Source: Clostridium frigidicarnis (GTDB lineage Bacteria; Bacillota; Clostridia; Clostridiales; Clostridiaceae). From it: a DNA stretch of 64,000 bases. The translations under genes and the position numbers were made by a program. Shown here in pieces: positions 55,410-64,000 of this stretch. Under the pieces are notes generated by a model, which worked only from the letters and a program-made list of their open reading frames with translations, searched no databases and had not been told where the DNA came from. Each line of letters starts with the position of its first letter. Within the stretch, counting starts at the first letter, position 1. The stretch is from assembly GCF_900111985.1 (NCBI RefSeq), contig NZ_FOKI01000008.1:1-64000 (forward strand), given 5' to 3'.

Positions 55410-57007
55410 TAATTATTCCCCTTCATAGCTGCAACTATTTGATTAACTAAGTCTATAAGTTCTTCATTTTTTGTGCTTTCACTACTGCATTCAGTACAAT
55501 TGCTACTATTTTCAACAGAATCATTAACTTTGTTTAAAGTTTCTGCAGCTGACGCAATTTGAGCCGGGCTCATATCCATAAATTGATTTTGAACTCCATG
55601 ACAGTTTTCAGCAGTTTTTATACAGTTGAAAGTTGGGTCATTAGATGCTAATGTTGAACAATCTCTTAAACCATAAGCAACTCTCTTTATGTTTATAAGG
55701 TGTTCTGGTGTAACATTTTCAGATACAGAACTTCCTCCCCATGTACCACAACCTAAAGTAAATGAAGGGTTAAGCCCTGTGCTTGCACCTGTTCCACCTT
55801 GAGATCCACCAGTGTTAACAAGTATACGAGAAGCTGGCTTGCTAGCAAACTTCATAACCATATCTCTATCTTCAGTATGTATACTCATTGTATGTCCAAT
55901 TCCATTTTGAAGTAATTCAATACTTAATTCACATGCCTCATGCCAATCTTTTACTGTATAGAATCCAAGAACTGTTGTAAGTTTTTCGAATGATAATGGA
56001 TTACCTTCGCCTACTCCATTTTGCTTTCCTATAAGTACCTTTGTTCCTTCTGGAATTTTAATTCCTGCAGCACTTGCAATAACTTGTGGAGTTCTTCCAA
56101 CAAACTTAGCATTCATAGCGTTTCCTTTTTTGAATAACAGTTTACAAACTTTATCAGTTTCTTCTTCTGTCATAAAATATCCACCTTGCTTCTTAAACTC
56201 TTGGACAACTATATCGTGATTGCATTCTTCACAGATTATTGATTGTTCTGAAGCACAAATTGTACCATTGTCAAAAGTCTTACTTGCAATAATGTTTCTA
56301 ACAGCTTGCTCTACATTAGCAGTTCTTTCAATATATGCTGGGGAGTTTCCTGCACCAACACCAAGAGCTGGCTTTCCTGCACTATAGGCAGCTTTAACCA
56401 TTCCTGGACCACCTGTAGCTATTATTATAGCAACTTCTTTACATTTCATTAACTCATTTGTAGCCCCAATTGTTGGATTAGTCATGCAGCTTATAATGTT
56501 CTCTGGTGCACCAGCCTCAACAGCTGCATCATTCATTAATTGAACTGCTTTAATTGTACATTTTGCAGCAGTTGGGTGTGGTGAGAACACTACAGCATTA
56601 CGAGACTTAATAGAAATCATAGCTTTAAAAATTGCAGTAGAAGTTGGATTTGTTGAAGGTACTATCCCCATAACTAAACCAACTGGTTCAGCAATTTCTA
56701 TAAGCTTATTTTTCTCATCTTCTCTAATTACACCAATAGTTTTCATATCTTTCATTGAATCATATAATACAGTAGCTGCTAAATGGTTTTTAAAAGTTTT
56801 ATCTTGAACTTTACCAAAGCCTGTCTCTTCAACTGCCATTTGTGCTAAACAAGCAGCATTTTCTTCTGCAACTCTAACCATATTGCATAAAATTTTATCA
56901 ATTTGCTCTTCAGTATAATCAGCAATTTTATTAGATGCTACTTTTCCAAGTCTAGCAATATTTCTTGCCTCTTGTATTGAATATAAATCTTTGTCAAAAA
57001 TATCCAT
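55409..57007 (-). CDS. CoA-acylating acetaldehyde dehydrogenase of the choline operon
   Basis: A 532-residue aldehyde dehydrogenase closely related to EutE at 46169: [15 protein letters not shown], catalytic Cys251 in [13 protein letters not shown], and [13 protein letters not shown]. It oxidises the acetaldehyde released by CutC to acetyl-CoA. Beyond residue 480 it has an extra linker rich in Ser/Asn/Cys and a terminal amphipathic helix ([17 protein letters not shown]), very likely an encapsulation peptide. It precedes pduL with an overlapping stop/start. Confidence 0.92.
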   Translation of the reverse strand: MDIFDKDLYSIQEARNIARLGKVASNKIADYTEEQIDKILCNMVRVAEENAACLAQMAVEETGFGKVQDKTFKNHLAATVLYDSMKDMKTIGVIREDEKNKLIEIAEPVGLVMGIVPSTNPTSTAIFKAMISIKSRNAVVFSPHPTAAKCTIKAVQLMNDAAVEAGAPENIISCMTNPTIGATNELMKCKEVAIIIATGGPGMVKAAYSAGKPALGVGAGNSPAYIERTANVEQAVRNIIASKTFDNGTICASEQSIICEECNHDIVVQEFKKQGGYFMTEEETDKVCKLLFKKGNAMNAKFVGRTPQVIASAAGIKIPEGTKVLIGKQNGVGEGNPLSFEKLTTVLGFYTVKDWHEACELSIELLQNGIGHTMSIHTEDRDMVMKFASKPASRILVNTGGSQGGTGASTGLNPSFTLGCGTWGGSSVSENVTPEHLINIKRVAYGLRDCSTLASNDPTFNCIKTAENCHGVQNQFMDMSPAQIASAAETLNKVNDSVENSSNCTECSSESTKNEELIDLVNQIVAAMKGNN

Positions 57008-57041
57008 TTTATTGTACTTCCTTTCGTAAATCTTACATTAA

Positions 57042-57695
57042 CTAATTTTTATCATAATATGATTTAAATTTCGTAACTAATAAATTTTTATCTGCCTTTG
57101 AAATCATTCTTCCTGTAATTACAAAATCTTCATATTCACGTGCTAAATTTCTAAGCTTAACTACCTTTAACTTAGATAATATTAAAATGGTTTTTTCTAT
57201 ACCATTTTTGCTTACTAAATCATCTACATCTCCTTTATGTAAGTTCTGTAAACTTACTTTATGTAGTTTATCCAAATCTGTCTCTAGAATATTTTTAGTC
57301 TCTTTAACTTGATCTTTAGTTCCTTCTATATCTTCTACATGCTCTATATCCTCTACATGTTCTACATCTTTTATATCTACATCTTTATCAGATGATGGAG
57401 TTTCTAAAACCTCTAGTGGAGTATTATATCCAATTATACTTTGCAATTCCTCGTGAGGTCTTGGAATTATATGCACTGAAACTAAATGTTTTTGATCAAG
57501 TTTTTTAACAGCTGCCTCACCAGATTCTATAGCTGCTTTTACTGCACCTACATCACCTGTAACTACAATTGTAACAAGACCTCCACCTACATAAGTTTTT
57601 TCAATAATACTTACATCTGCAGATTTCACCATTGTATCAGCAGCCTCAACAGCTGCAAGTAATCCCCTTGTTTCTATTAAACCAAGTGCTTCCAT
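57042..57695 (-). CDS. BMC-H shell protein with C-terminal extension (choline operon)
   Basis: A 217-residue protein. Residues 1-90 form a BMC domain ([49 protein letters not shown]). A linker with the repeat VEDIEHVEDIE (about 110-130) leads to a helical C-terminal domain (about 145-215) with VVKLRNLAREYEDFVITGRM and KADKNLLVTKF, again SAP-like. It matches the architecture of the extended BMC-H in the eut operon, with a different linker and tail sequence. Confidence 0.82.
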   Translation of the reverse strand: MEALGLIETRGLLAAVEAADTMVKSADVSIIEKTYVGGGLVTIVVTGDVGAVKAAIESGEAAVKKLDQKHLVSVHIIPRPHEELQSIIGYNTPLEVLETPSSDKDVDIKDVEHVEDIEHVEDIEGTKDQVKETKNILETDLDKLHKVSLQNLHKGDVDDLVSKNGIEKTILILSKLKVVKLRNLAREYEDFVITGRMISKADKNLLVTKFKSYYDKN

Positions 57696-57715
57696 AGATT
57701 CATCCTCCTAGTCTT

Positions 57716-58378
57716 CTATAAAAGATCTGCCCAGTTTGCTGGATATGTTGTATAGAATATCCTAGCTTTGTCTGGTGATCCCCAAACTACTTTAGAACCT
57801 GATGGTACAAATAATACATCTCCAGGATAAGCTGTGTATGTCTTTCCATTGATTTCAACTGTTAAAGTTCCCTCAATAACATAATCAATTTCTTCGTAAG
57901 TTAATTCCCAATCAAATTTTGAATTTTCAATAATTAAAAATCCAGCACTCATTTTTGATTCTTCTTTACTTACTAACTCTTGAAAATAGACTCTTGCGTT
58001 TGGATTACCAGTGTCAAATGCATCCATTTTTACTGTACTTCCTCTAACAACTTTAAGTCCACTAGTGTCACACTCAGCTTCAAATAGAAGATTCTTTGGC
58101 TTTAGGCATTCAAGAATTTCCTGTAAAAGACCCTTATCCATCATTGTTCTAAATAAATTAAGTATCATTTCACTATCCATCCCATCTATGCCTGGGGATT
58201 TTTTAACTCCTAAATGTTGTTTTTTAGGCGCAGGAGCTTCTGTAGTAAATACTATTTCATTATTTTTTGCAAAATCTTGAGCTGCTGGTGTAATTATTTC
58301 ACTGCCATCTACATAAAATACTTTTTCTTTCTTTAATATTAATGCTTCAACATCTTTTGCACAGATTAACTTTCTCAT
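57716..58378 (-). CDS. EutQ-like cupin protein of the choline operon
   Basis: A protein of about 220 residues. The N-terminal module (VFYVDGSEIITPAAQDFAKN) is the one shared by EutQ and EutT proteins, followed by a linker and a C-terminal cupin (FDWELTYEEIDYVIEGTLTV, PGDVLFVPSGSKVVW, YTTYPANW). It is longer than the EutQ of the eut operon, which lacks that N-terminal module. The ATG at 58378 follows AAGGATG; an earlier ATG overlaps the ribosome site. Confidence 0.85.
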   Translation of the reverse strand: MRKLICAKDVEALILKKEKVFYVDGSEIITPAAQDFAKNNEIVFTTEAPAPKKQHLGVKKSPGIDGMDSEMILNLFRTMMDKGLLQEILECLKPKNLLFEAECDTSGLKVVRGSTVKMDAFDTGNPNARVYFQELVSKEESKMSAGFLIIENSKFDWELTYEEIDYVIEGTLTVEINGKTYTAYPGDVLFVPSGSKVVWGSPDKARIFYTTYPANWADLL

Positions 58379-58457
58379 GGGTTCACATCCTTTCAAATAA
58401 TGTGCCTTAGTATCTATACAAATCTTAAAATTCTATGATTATAAAAAAGATTATGTT

Positions 58458-58721
58458 TTAACCGCAATTGCAATCATTATCGATTATTCCAACAACAACT
58501 GCATCTACTGGAATATTATCATCACCTAACATTTTACGAGCAGATGATCCGGTACTAACTATAACTCTATCACCAATACCTGCACTGATAATGTCAACAA
58601 CAATAAATCTGCGTCCTTCATATGTTCCACTAATCTCCTCAGCCAGCATAAATTTAAGTCCACTAAGTGACTCTGCCTTTCTAGTGGCCCATACATTATC
58701 AATAAGTCTTGCTATTATCAT
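58458..58721 (-). CDS. shell vertex protein (EutN/CcmL, BMC-P) of the choline operon
   Basis: An 87-residue BMC-P protein: MIIARLIDNVWATRKAESL, VDIISAGIGDRVIVSTGSSA and VDAVVVGIIDNDCNCG. It should cap the vertices of the choline compartment. The C-terminal end CNCG is unusual. It is the second BMC-P gene in the window, and is clearly diverged from eutN at 43441. Confidence 0.92.
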   Translation of the reverse strand: MIIARLIDNVWATRKAESLSGLKFMLAEEISGTYEGRRFIVVDIISAGIGDRVIVSTGSSARKMLGDDNIPVDAVVVGIIDNDCNCG

Positions 58722-58826
58722 ATTGCTATTCCCTCTTTCATTTTCAGTTTAATATCCTTTAATTTGGATTCAACTAATTATGTGTATCTGAGAATGTAAA
58801 AATTTAAATTTTAAACAATATCTTCA

Positions 58827-59672
58827 TTATTCGAGAATATCTTGTGTGCAACTTAATGCTATTCCAAGTGGTGTAACGAACATAGGATTTTTAGGTTTAT
58901 GAGTATACACTCCAGTCCTTTTTTCAATAATTTCTTCAATTCCTGTCAAACAACAGGTACCACCTACTAATGAAATTTCCTTTACATCGTAATTTTTAAT
59001 ATTGTTAGTTATAATTGATGATACCTTTTCAACTACTGGTTTCAGTAGTGGTAAAATCTCTCTATGATTACTATTATCTCTTTTGAATTCATCCGCTTCT
59101 TTAAAAGGAATTTTATATGCACCTGAAATAACTAATGAGAAATGAGTACCACCTGTAGGCTCATCAACAACATAAACAACCTTTCCATCTTTTAAAATTG
59201 ATATTCCAGTTGTTCCACCACCGATATCTACAACTGCACCATTTTCAATTTTAAGTACAAGATTTGCAGCAGTAGGTTCGTCTAAAATGCATGTCAATTC
59301 AAATCCTGCAGCCTGAACTACATTTTTAATTGCTCCAGAATCTAAAGCATCAGTTCCAGGGGGAATTGCAGCAGCTGCATAAAGAAGCTTAGTATTAAGT
59401 TTTTCCTCAATCTCCTGCTTAAGTTCTTTAACAACCCTTATTGCTCCAATATAGTCGACAACCATACCGTCACGAACTACATCTGCATACCTGTATGCAC
59501 CGGCAACAGGCTTATAGTTTTCATCTAAAACAGCCAATACCACACAAGCAGTACCTAGATCCACGCCTGTATAATAAACAGAAGATCCGTTAAGAATTGG
59601 TTTTTCTATAACTTCTTCAAACTTTTTAACCATTTTATCGCAATTTTCAAAATTTATTCTTTTCTTTGACAT
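58827..59672 (-). CDS. eutJ: EutJ-like chaperone/ASKHA protein
   Basis: A protein of about 281 residues of the Hsp70/actin fold: YTGVDLGTACVVLAVLDENY at the start, LYAAAAIPPGTDA, ILDEPTAANLVLKIENGAVV, DIGGGTTGISIL and EISLVGGTCCLTGIE. EutJ-type proteins occur in several compartment operons, with an assumed chaperone role that has not been proved. The ATG at 59672 follows AGGAGGG; the open frame reaches 59696 only through a TTG. It overlaps the preceding gene by 19 bases. Confidence 0.88.
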   Translation of the reverse strand: MSKKRINFENCDKMVKKFEEVIEKPILNGSSVYYTGVDLGTACVVLAVLDENYKPVAGAYRYADVVRDGMVVDYIGAIRVVKELKQEIEEKLNTKLLYAAAAIPPGTDALDSGAIKNVVQAAGFELTCILDEPTAANLVLKIENGAVVDIGGGTTGISILKDGKVVYVVDEPTGGTHFSLVISGAYKIPFKEADEFKRDNSNHREILPLLKPVVEKVSSIITNNIKNYDVKEISLVGGTCCLTGIEEIIEKRTGVYTHKPKNPMFVTPLGIALSCTQDILE

Positions 59673-60334
59673 TTTTTCCCTCCTACTGCTGAACAAATCA
59701 ATTGAGACATGGAATTAATTATCGAATTAACATTTTCCATAATTTTGTTTTTTAAATCATCATCATTTTCATAGGTCTCAATTATTTCAAACTGTAATTC
59801 CTGTAAAGCACAACGAAGTGTATGCATTTTTAAAATTGAATTACTTTCTTTAAGCTGCATATGAAAATCTGTTATTTCAAAACAATCACCAAGATCAGTT
59901 GTGAAATTTAATGAACTCATTCCAGTGCACTCTTTGCAGCAAATAGACTCAAGAGTACCTTTTCCATCCACAACATTTCTGATATTTGATATTTTCTTAC
60001 CAAAATTTATAACATTTTGTGCTAAAATAATATCTTCCCTTAATATTTCACTACTATTAACAAGAAATATTGCCTCTACAGATTTCAATTTGCAACAAAG
60101 TTTCCTTTTCAAATTCAAATTACTGTTTCTCTCTTGTTTTATTGTTTCTACCTGTTTCTTCTTAGAAACATTTTTACTTACCTTTGAATCATTATTATTC
60201 ATCTTTATTCCCTTATCAGATAAATATTGAGCTGCTCCAGGTGTAAGACGCTGTCCCTGTTGTAACTTGTAGGTATTAAAAGGTTCCTTTTTATATAAAT
60301 TCCTCAAATACTCTTCGGTAATAAATTTCATCAT
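59654..60334 (-). CDS. EutT-like protein of the choline operon
   Basis: A 226-residue protein. The first 45 residues (FITEEYLRNLYKKEPFNTYK, QGQRLTPGAAQYLSDKGIKM) match the N-terminal module of EutT; a basic linker follows, then a helical bundle similar in layout to EutT. It contains CCxxC at 132-136, the metal motif known from enteric EutT, though without an obvious upstream histidine. Choline cleavage by CutC needs no cobalamin, so its role here is unclear; it may be a non-catalytic or repurposed relative. Confidence 0.6.
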   Translation of the reverse strand: MMKFITEEYLRNLYKKEPFNTYKLQQGQRLTPGAAQYLSDKGIKMNNNDSKVSKNVSKKKQVETIKQERNSNLNLKRKLCCKLKSVEAIFLVNSSEILREDIILAQNVINFGKKISNIRNVVDGKGTLESICCKECTGMSSLNFTTDLGDCFEITDFHMQLKESNSILKMHTLRCALQELQFEIIETYENDDDLKNKIMENVNSIINSMSQLICSAVGGKKCQRKE

Positions 60335-60340
60335 TTACCT

Positions 60341-60787
60341 TTACTCCTCATCTTTTTCAAATAAATACTTCTTTAAAGCATCAATTTCTGTTCCCATGGG
60401 AAAGCTGATATGAAAATATGGCTCTGATACTCCAATGTCCTTTAGTTGTTGCAAACATTTTTCTTCATTTTCAGATATCAAGTCACATTTGGTTATAACC
60501 CCAATTACCGGACATCTAAAACACTTTGCAAATCCATAGGGATATATTTCAGTGCAATTAGAATGGTCAACCAATATAAGAATATGAGATGCATCCTGAG
60601 ATATTGCAATTATATGTTTGTACATCCATGCATTCTCTATATAAGCGCCTGGAACATCAATGGTATTTTCACCATAAATCAAATCTGGCGTTCGTCTTAA
60701 TGGACCTTCATAATCATTTAACACATTAACTAATGTAGTTTTACCACACCTTGAAGGACCAATTACCATTATGCGCTTTCTTCTCAT
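60341..60787 (-). CDS. eutP: EutP/PduV-like small GTPase-type protein
   Basis: A 148-residue protein with Walker [13 protein letters not shown] near 10-21, a switch-like [28 protein letters not shown] and [13 protein letters not shown] (base-recognition TKCD). This is the EutP/PduV P-loop family found in compartment operons; PduV is thought to act at the shell surface in compartment movement. It overlaps the EutS-like gene by four bases (ATGA). Confidence 0.9.
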   Translation of the reverse strand: MRRKRIMVIGPSRCGKTTLVNVLNDYEGPLRRTPDLIYGENTIDVPGAYIENAWMYKHIIAISQDASHILILVDHSNCTEIYPYGFAKCFRCPVIGVITKCDLISENEEKCLQQLKDIGVSEPYFHISFPMGTEIDALKKYLFEKDEE

Positions 60788-61137
60788 GTTCTTGTAATAG
60801 GAGCAGGAGTAAATCCAAGCATATGTTTTAATGTATCATTTACCGAATTAAGTGCTGTTTCAACACTTTGTACATCACCATTTATTACAACAGAACCTGT
60901 AAAACGATCAAGAAATCCAATTTCAACATCTGCAGCCTTTGTAGCAATGTCTGCTGCAATAATAGCAGTTTCGCTTGGAGAAAGAGTTAAAATACCTAGT
61001 GCTCCCTTTTCATCGATTCCAAGACGTTCATATATACCAGGCATAGGGGATGCAATAACATGAGCTACGGTAATCTGCTTTCCTGGAACTGTCTCTTGTA
61101 TAATACGATGTATATTTCTATCAAGAAAATCTTCCAT
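60784..61137 (-). CDS. eutS: EutS/PduU-type shell protein (circularly permuted BMC-H)
   Basis: A 117-residue protein: [20 protein letters not shown] at the N-terminus, [40 protein letters not shown]. These are hallmarks of EutS/PduU hexamers, whose N-terminal strands form a small barrel over the pore. Compared with Salmonella EutS it has about six extra N-terminal residues. It lies directly downstream of cutD. Confidence 0.93.
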   Translation of the reverse strand: MEDFLDRNIHRIIQETVPGKQITVAHVIASPMPGIYERLGIDEKGALGILTLSPSETAIIAADIATKAADVEIGFLDRFTGSVVINGDVQSVETALNSVNDTLKHMLGFTPAPITRT

Positions 61138-61165
61138 AAACCTTACCTTCCATCTTATTTTCTAT

Positions 61166-62119
61166 TTAATGACGGATTACTTTTACAGGTAAATCGTATT
61201 TCTTAATCCATCCTTCTATTCTATCTAAATCTTCACTTTTTAAACTAGGGTCATCTTTTATAGGGTATTCAATCCCTAATTGGTTGTATTTATTTACCCC
61301 CATCTTATGGTATGGAAGTAAATCAACTCCTTTAAAATTTTTATAATCTTTATATGGTGTTAATAACTCCATAACCCTTTCAATGTCCTCTTGACAATCA
61401 TTTATACCTTTAAGTAAAGGCATACGAATCTTTACATTATATTTGCCACGGATAAGTTCCTTCAGGTTTTCTAAAATCTGTTCATTTCTCACACCTGTTA
61501 ACTGAAAGTGTCTATCAGAATCAATATGCTTAATATCAAATAGGAATAGATCTGTGAACTCTGCAACCTTAAGTACTGATTCTAGTTTTGCATAACCACA
61601 AGTCTCAATTGCAGTATTTATACCTTCTTGCTTACATGCCATTAATAAACTACAAGCTGCTTCAGGCTGCATTAAAACTTCACCGCCACCTAATGTAACT
61701 CCACCACCAGACATTTCATAAAAAGTTCTATCTTCTTCTACAATTTTTAAAAGCTCTGATATGGTTTTTAATTCTCCAATTATTGATATAGCAGATTTAA
61801 CACAAGCATCCTTACACTTACCACATCCGATACAATCAATATCACGATTAACTTCATGTTTTAGAGTTTCATTAGATATAGTATGTATTCCAACAGGACA
61901 AGCAGAAACGCAATCTCCACAATTAACACATAAATTGTTTTTAAACATAACCCTCTGTTTTTTAATCATTCCTTCAGGATTTGCACACCATTTACAGCGA
62001 AGGGGACAACCTTGAAAAAATATTATAGTTCTTATTCCATCTCCATCATACATATTATATTTTTGTATATTAAAAATCGTCGCTTTTCGTTCGATTATAC
62101 CTAAATTTTCATTACTCAT
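61166..62119 (-). CDS. cutD: choline trimethylamine-lyase activating enzyme CutD
   Basis: A 317-residue radical-SAM glycyl-radical activase. The cluster motif CPLRCKWC (Cys38, Cys42, Cys45) follows DGDGIRTIIFFQG. An inserted ferredoxin-like domain has CVNCGDCVSAC and CIGCGKCKDAC for two more [4Fe-4S] clusters. GGGVTLGGGEVLMQ is also typical. It installs the glycyl radical on CutC, encoded just upstream. The ATG at 62119 follows GGAG at usual distance; the ATG at 62128 lies too close to it. Confidence 0.94.
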   Translation of the reverse strand: MSNENLGIIERKATIFNIQKYNMYDGDGIRTIIFFQGCPLRCKWCANPEGMIKKQRVMFKNNLCVNCGDCVSACPVGIHTISNETLKHEVNRDIDCIGCGKCKDACVKSAISIIGELKTISELLKIVEEDRTFYEMSGGGVTLGGGEVLMQPEAACSLLMACKQEGINTAIETCGYAKLESVLKVAEFTDLFLFDIKHIDSDRHFQLTGVRNEQILENLKELIRGKYNVKIRMPLLKGINDCQEDIERVMELLTPYKDYKNFKGVDLLPYHKMGVNKYNQLGIEYPIKDDPSLKSEDLDRIEGWIKKYDLPVKVIRH

Positions 62120-62180
62120 ATTCTTCATTCTCCAGTTTCATTTACCTTGGTTTTTAATATATATCTTAACTGAAATCTAT

Positions 62181-62205
62181 AATCTACAGAAGTAATCTGT
62201 AGATT
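62181..62205 (-). other. hairpin between cutC and cutD
   Basis: AATCTACAGA and TCTGTAGATT pair perfectly around a five-base loop in the 144-base gap between the two genes. No T-run follows, so it probably protects the cutC mRNA end or reduces read-through rather than stopping it. Confidence 0.5.
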
Positions 62206-62263
62206 ACAGTCTTCATAAAATTTAGCTTAAATTTTGTTTTATACTTTCAAAAATTTTTTTAAA

Positions 62264-64000
62264 TTAAAAGTGTGTAAGCATAGTTCTACTAATGATTTCA
62301 TCTTGAACATCTTTACATAACTCAACGAAGAATGCACTATATCCAGCAACACGAACAATTAAATCACGGTATTGATCTGGGTGCTTTTGTGCTTCTATTA
62401 AAGTATTGTTATCTAAATAGTTAAACTGTACTTCTCCAAGCTGAAGGGCACATGCACTACGTAATAATGTAATGATTCCCTCTTCACCTTCTTTTGTATC
62501 AAGAAGACCAGATATTAACTTAAAGTTATGAACCATACCTATATTCATATCCTCACAAGACATCTTAGAAATAGACTTAATTATAGAAGTAGGCCCCTTA
62601 TAATCAGCTCCTTGTGATGGACTTATACCATCTGATAAAGGCATCCAAGCTCTACGTCCATTTGATGTAGCCCCAGTCAGTTGTCCAAATGGAGTATTGT
62701 TAGAGATTGATAAAGTACCATGGCTAAGTACTGAATATAATGTCTTATATTTACGGTGCTCTCTTTCAGTAAAGTTAATTAAATCAGCAGCAATGTAATC
62801 TGCGTAGTCATCATCATTACCATACTTAGGTGCTTCTAAACAATCTTTTCTTAATTTTTCATATCCAACAAAATCAGCTTTTAGTGCTTCATTCATTTCT
62901 TCTAACGTATATTTTTTCTCTTCAAATACTAATTTCTTTATAGCTGCCATAGAGTCTGTGTAAGTAGCAAGACCACTCCATACTACTCCTGGTCCGAAGT
63001 TATACATAGCTCCACCTGCTTCTACGCCTCTACCATTTTCCATACATCCTTCATACATCATAGACATAAGTGGCTTTGGTGCAAGCTCTCTGTGAACACG
63101 TTGAGAAATTACTGTAGCAACACTTGTCCATTTAGTAATATATTTAATTTGTTGTTTAACAGCTTCTTCAAATTGTTCGTAAGTTTTGAAATTACTTAAG
63201 TCTCCATTATCTGGACATACTTGCTTACCATACCATAGTGGTACACCATGATTAAGAGTAAGTTCTATACATATAGGCCATTGAGTATATCCTGTAGAAG
63301 TCCATTGATATAGTCTTCCTGATTTCTGTGGTTCAACGCATCCCATTAAACAGTAATCTCTTGCATCCTCTATAGAAACACCCTTGGCTAACATCATTTT
63401 TATGTGAACATCGTCAAAGTGACATGCTGGGAATCCCATACCTGCACGAATAACTTCAACTATCTTTTTAAGATATTTATGTGGTGATGCTTTGTGTATA
63501 CGGCAAGCTAAAGATGGTTGATATATCTTAACATGACGAACTGCATCCATTAAAAGGTAAGTTAATTCGTTTGTAGCATCACGACCCTCTCTAGTAACAC
63601 CACCTAAACACATGTTAACAAATGGCTGATAACCTGCGAAGAATTTAGAACCACCTTCACTTGTTATCCACATCATTTCTGACATCTTTATAAGCATACA
63701 ACCTGATAATTCAAATGCTTCAAAATCAGTCATACGTCCTGATTCTATATCAGCTTTATAGAATGGGTACATATATTGGTCAACACGTCCTATAGACATA
63801 CCTGTTTGATTTTCCTCAACTACAAGTAATGATTCTACAGTCCAAACTGCTTGAATAGCTTCCCAGAAAGTCCTTGGCTTATGTGCTGGAACTCTAGCAT
63901 TTACTTCAGAAATCTTTTGTAACTCTGCTTTACGCTTAGGGTTAGTTTCTTTTGCAGCTAATTCAGCAGCATAATCTGACATACGTTTAGCATATATCAT
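62264..64000 (-). CDS. cutC: choline trimethylamine-lyase CutC, C-terminal two thirds (gene runs off window)
   Basis: The frame is open to the window edge; 578 residues are visible. The thiyl Cys and general-base Glu stand in [15 protein letters not shown] (221 and 223), and the glycyl radical Gly in [13 protein letters not shown] (553). With an offset of 268 these match Cys489, Glu491 and Gly821 of Desulfovibrio alaskensis CutC, and the choline-pocket residues Phe395, Thr502 and Tyr506 are matched by Phe127, Thr234 and Tyr238. It cleaves choline to trimethylamine and acetaldehyde. About 270 N-terminal residues and the promoter lie beyond the window. Confidence 0.96.
   Translation of the reverse strand: MIYAKRMSDYAAELAAKETNPKRKAELQKISEVNARVPAHKPRTFWEAIQAVWTVESLLVVEENQTGMSIGRVDQYMYPFYKADIESGRMTDFEAFELSGCMLIKMSEMMWITSEGGSKFFAGYQPFVNMCLGGVTREGRDATNELTYLLMDAVRHVKIYQPSLACRIHKASPHKYLKKIVEVIRAGMGFPACHFDDVHIKMMLAKGVSIEDARDYCLMGCVEPQKSGRLYQWTSTGYTQWPICIELTLNHGVPLWYGKQVCPDNGDLSNFKTYEQFEEAVKQQIKYITKWTSVATVISQRVHRELAPKPLMSMMYEGCMENGRGVEAGGAMYNFGPGVVWSGLATYTDSMAAIKKLVFEEKKYTLEEMNEALKADFVGYEKLRKDCLEAPKYGNDDDYADYIAADLINFTEREHRKYKTLYSVLSHGTLSISNNTPFGQLTGATSNGRRAWMPLSDGISPSQGADYKGPTSIIKSISKMSCEDMNIGMVHNFKLISGLLDTKEGEEGIITLLRSACALQLGEVQFNYLDNNTLIEAQKHPDQYRDLIVRVAGYSAFFVELCKDVQDEIISRTMLTHF

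Overview
The window is AT-rich, with dense short genes, strong AGGAGG-type ribosome sites, frequent GTG/TTG starts and many hairpin-plus-T-run terminators. The gene content (Eut and Cut microcompartments, glycyl-radical choline lyase, M60/M6 secreted proteases, a staphylococcal/bacillus-type lipase, ROK and MATE genes) points to an anaerobic, proteolytic, lipase-positive Clostridium sensu stricto, perhaps near the C. botulinum/C. sporogenes/C. novyi group. The species is an inference and is not shown by any single gene.

Layout, left to right. 0-8 kb: a cut-off DUF6385-like gene and a decayed relative, a methyltransferase, then a minus-strand antimicrobial-peptide-type ABC exporter (ATPase, two permeases) with its own two-component system, and an HNH protein that seems to start at a non-ATG codon. 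8-14 kb: a ClC chloride channel, an ECF sigma/anti-sigma pair with a likely self-recognised promoter, a vanadium-haloperoxidase-type protein and a membrane protein of unknown function. 14-19 kb: a sugar operon (fructokinase, sorbitol-type dehydrogenase, PTS EIIC without EIIB/EIIA) behind a ROK repressor, with good promoter and operator candidates. 19-27 kb: two large secreted zinc metalloproteases (M60/enhancin and M6) sharing almost identical mucin-binding modules, followed by decayed module copies.

27-41 kb: a MATE exporter with two perfect palindromes upstream, a small cystatin-like protein, a Tm-1-like set (TIM-barrel enzyme, UPF0261 protein and a TIM-barrel/AraC fusion), a secreted lipase, a ferredoxin-nitroreductase divergent from a LysR regulator, an AlbA_2/RecG-like protein and a cation/proton antiporter.

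41-64 kb: two bacterial microcompartment operons in tandem on the minus strand. The first (53.9 to 41.3 kb) is an ethanolamine operon: alcohol dehydrogenase, EutA, EutB, EutC, EutL, extended BMC-H, EutE, EutM, EutT, PduL, a TIGR02536-like protein, EutN, PduT-like shell protein, EutH and EutQ. The second (from beyond 64 kb down to 54.4 kb) is a choline operon: CutC (cut off by the window end), CutD, EutS-like, EutP-like, EutT-like, EutJ, EutN-like, EutQ-like, extended BMC-H, aldehyde dehydrogenase, PduL and EutM-like. Both pathways release acetaldehyde inside a shell (from ethanolamine with ammonia, or from choline with trimethylamine), then convert it to acetyl-CoA, acetyl phosphate and ethanol. 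The shell inventories differ: the Cut set visible here has no BMC-T trimer and no alcohol dehydrogenase, and the Eut set has no EutS, EutP or EutJ, so sharing of parts is plausible. No tRNA, rRNA, CRISPR array, complete IS element or cobalamin riboswitch was seen.
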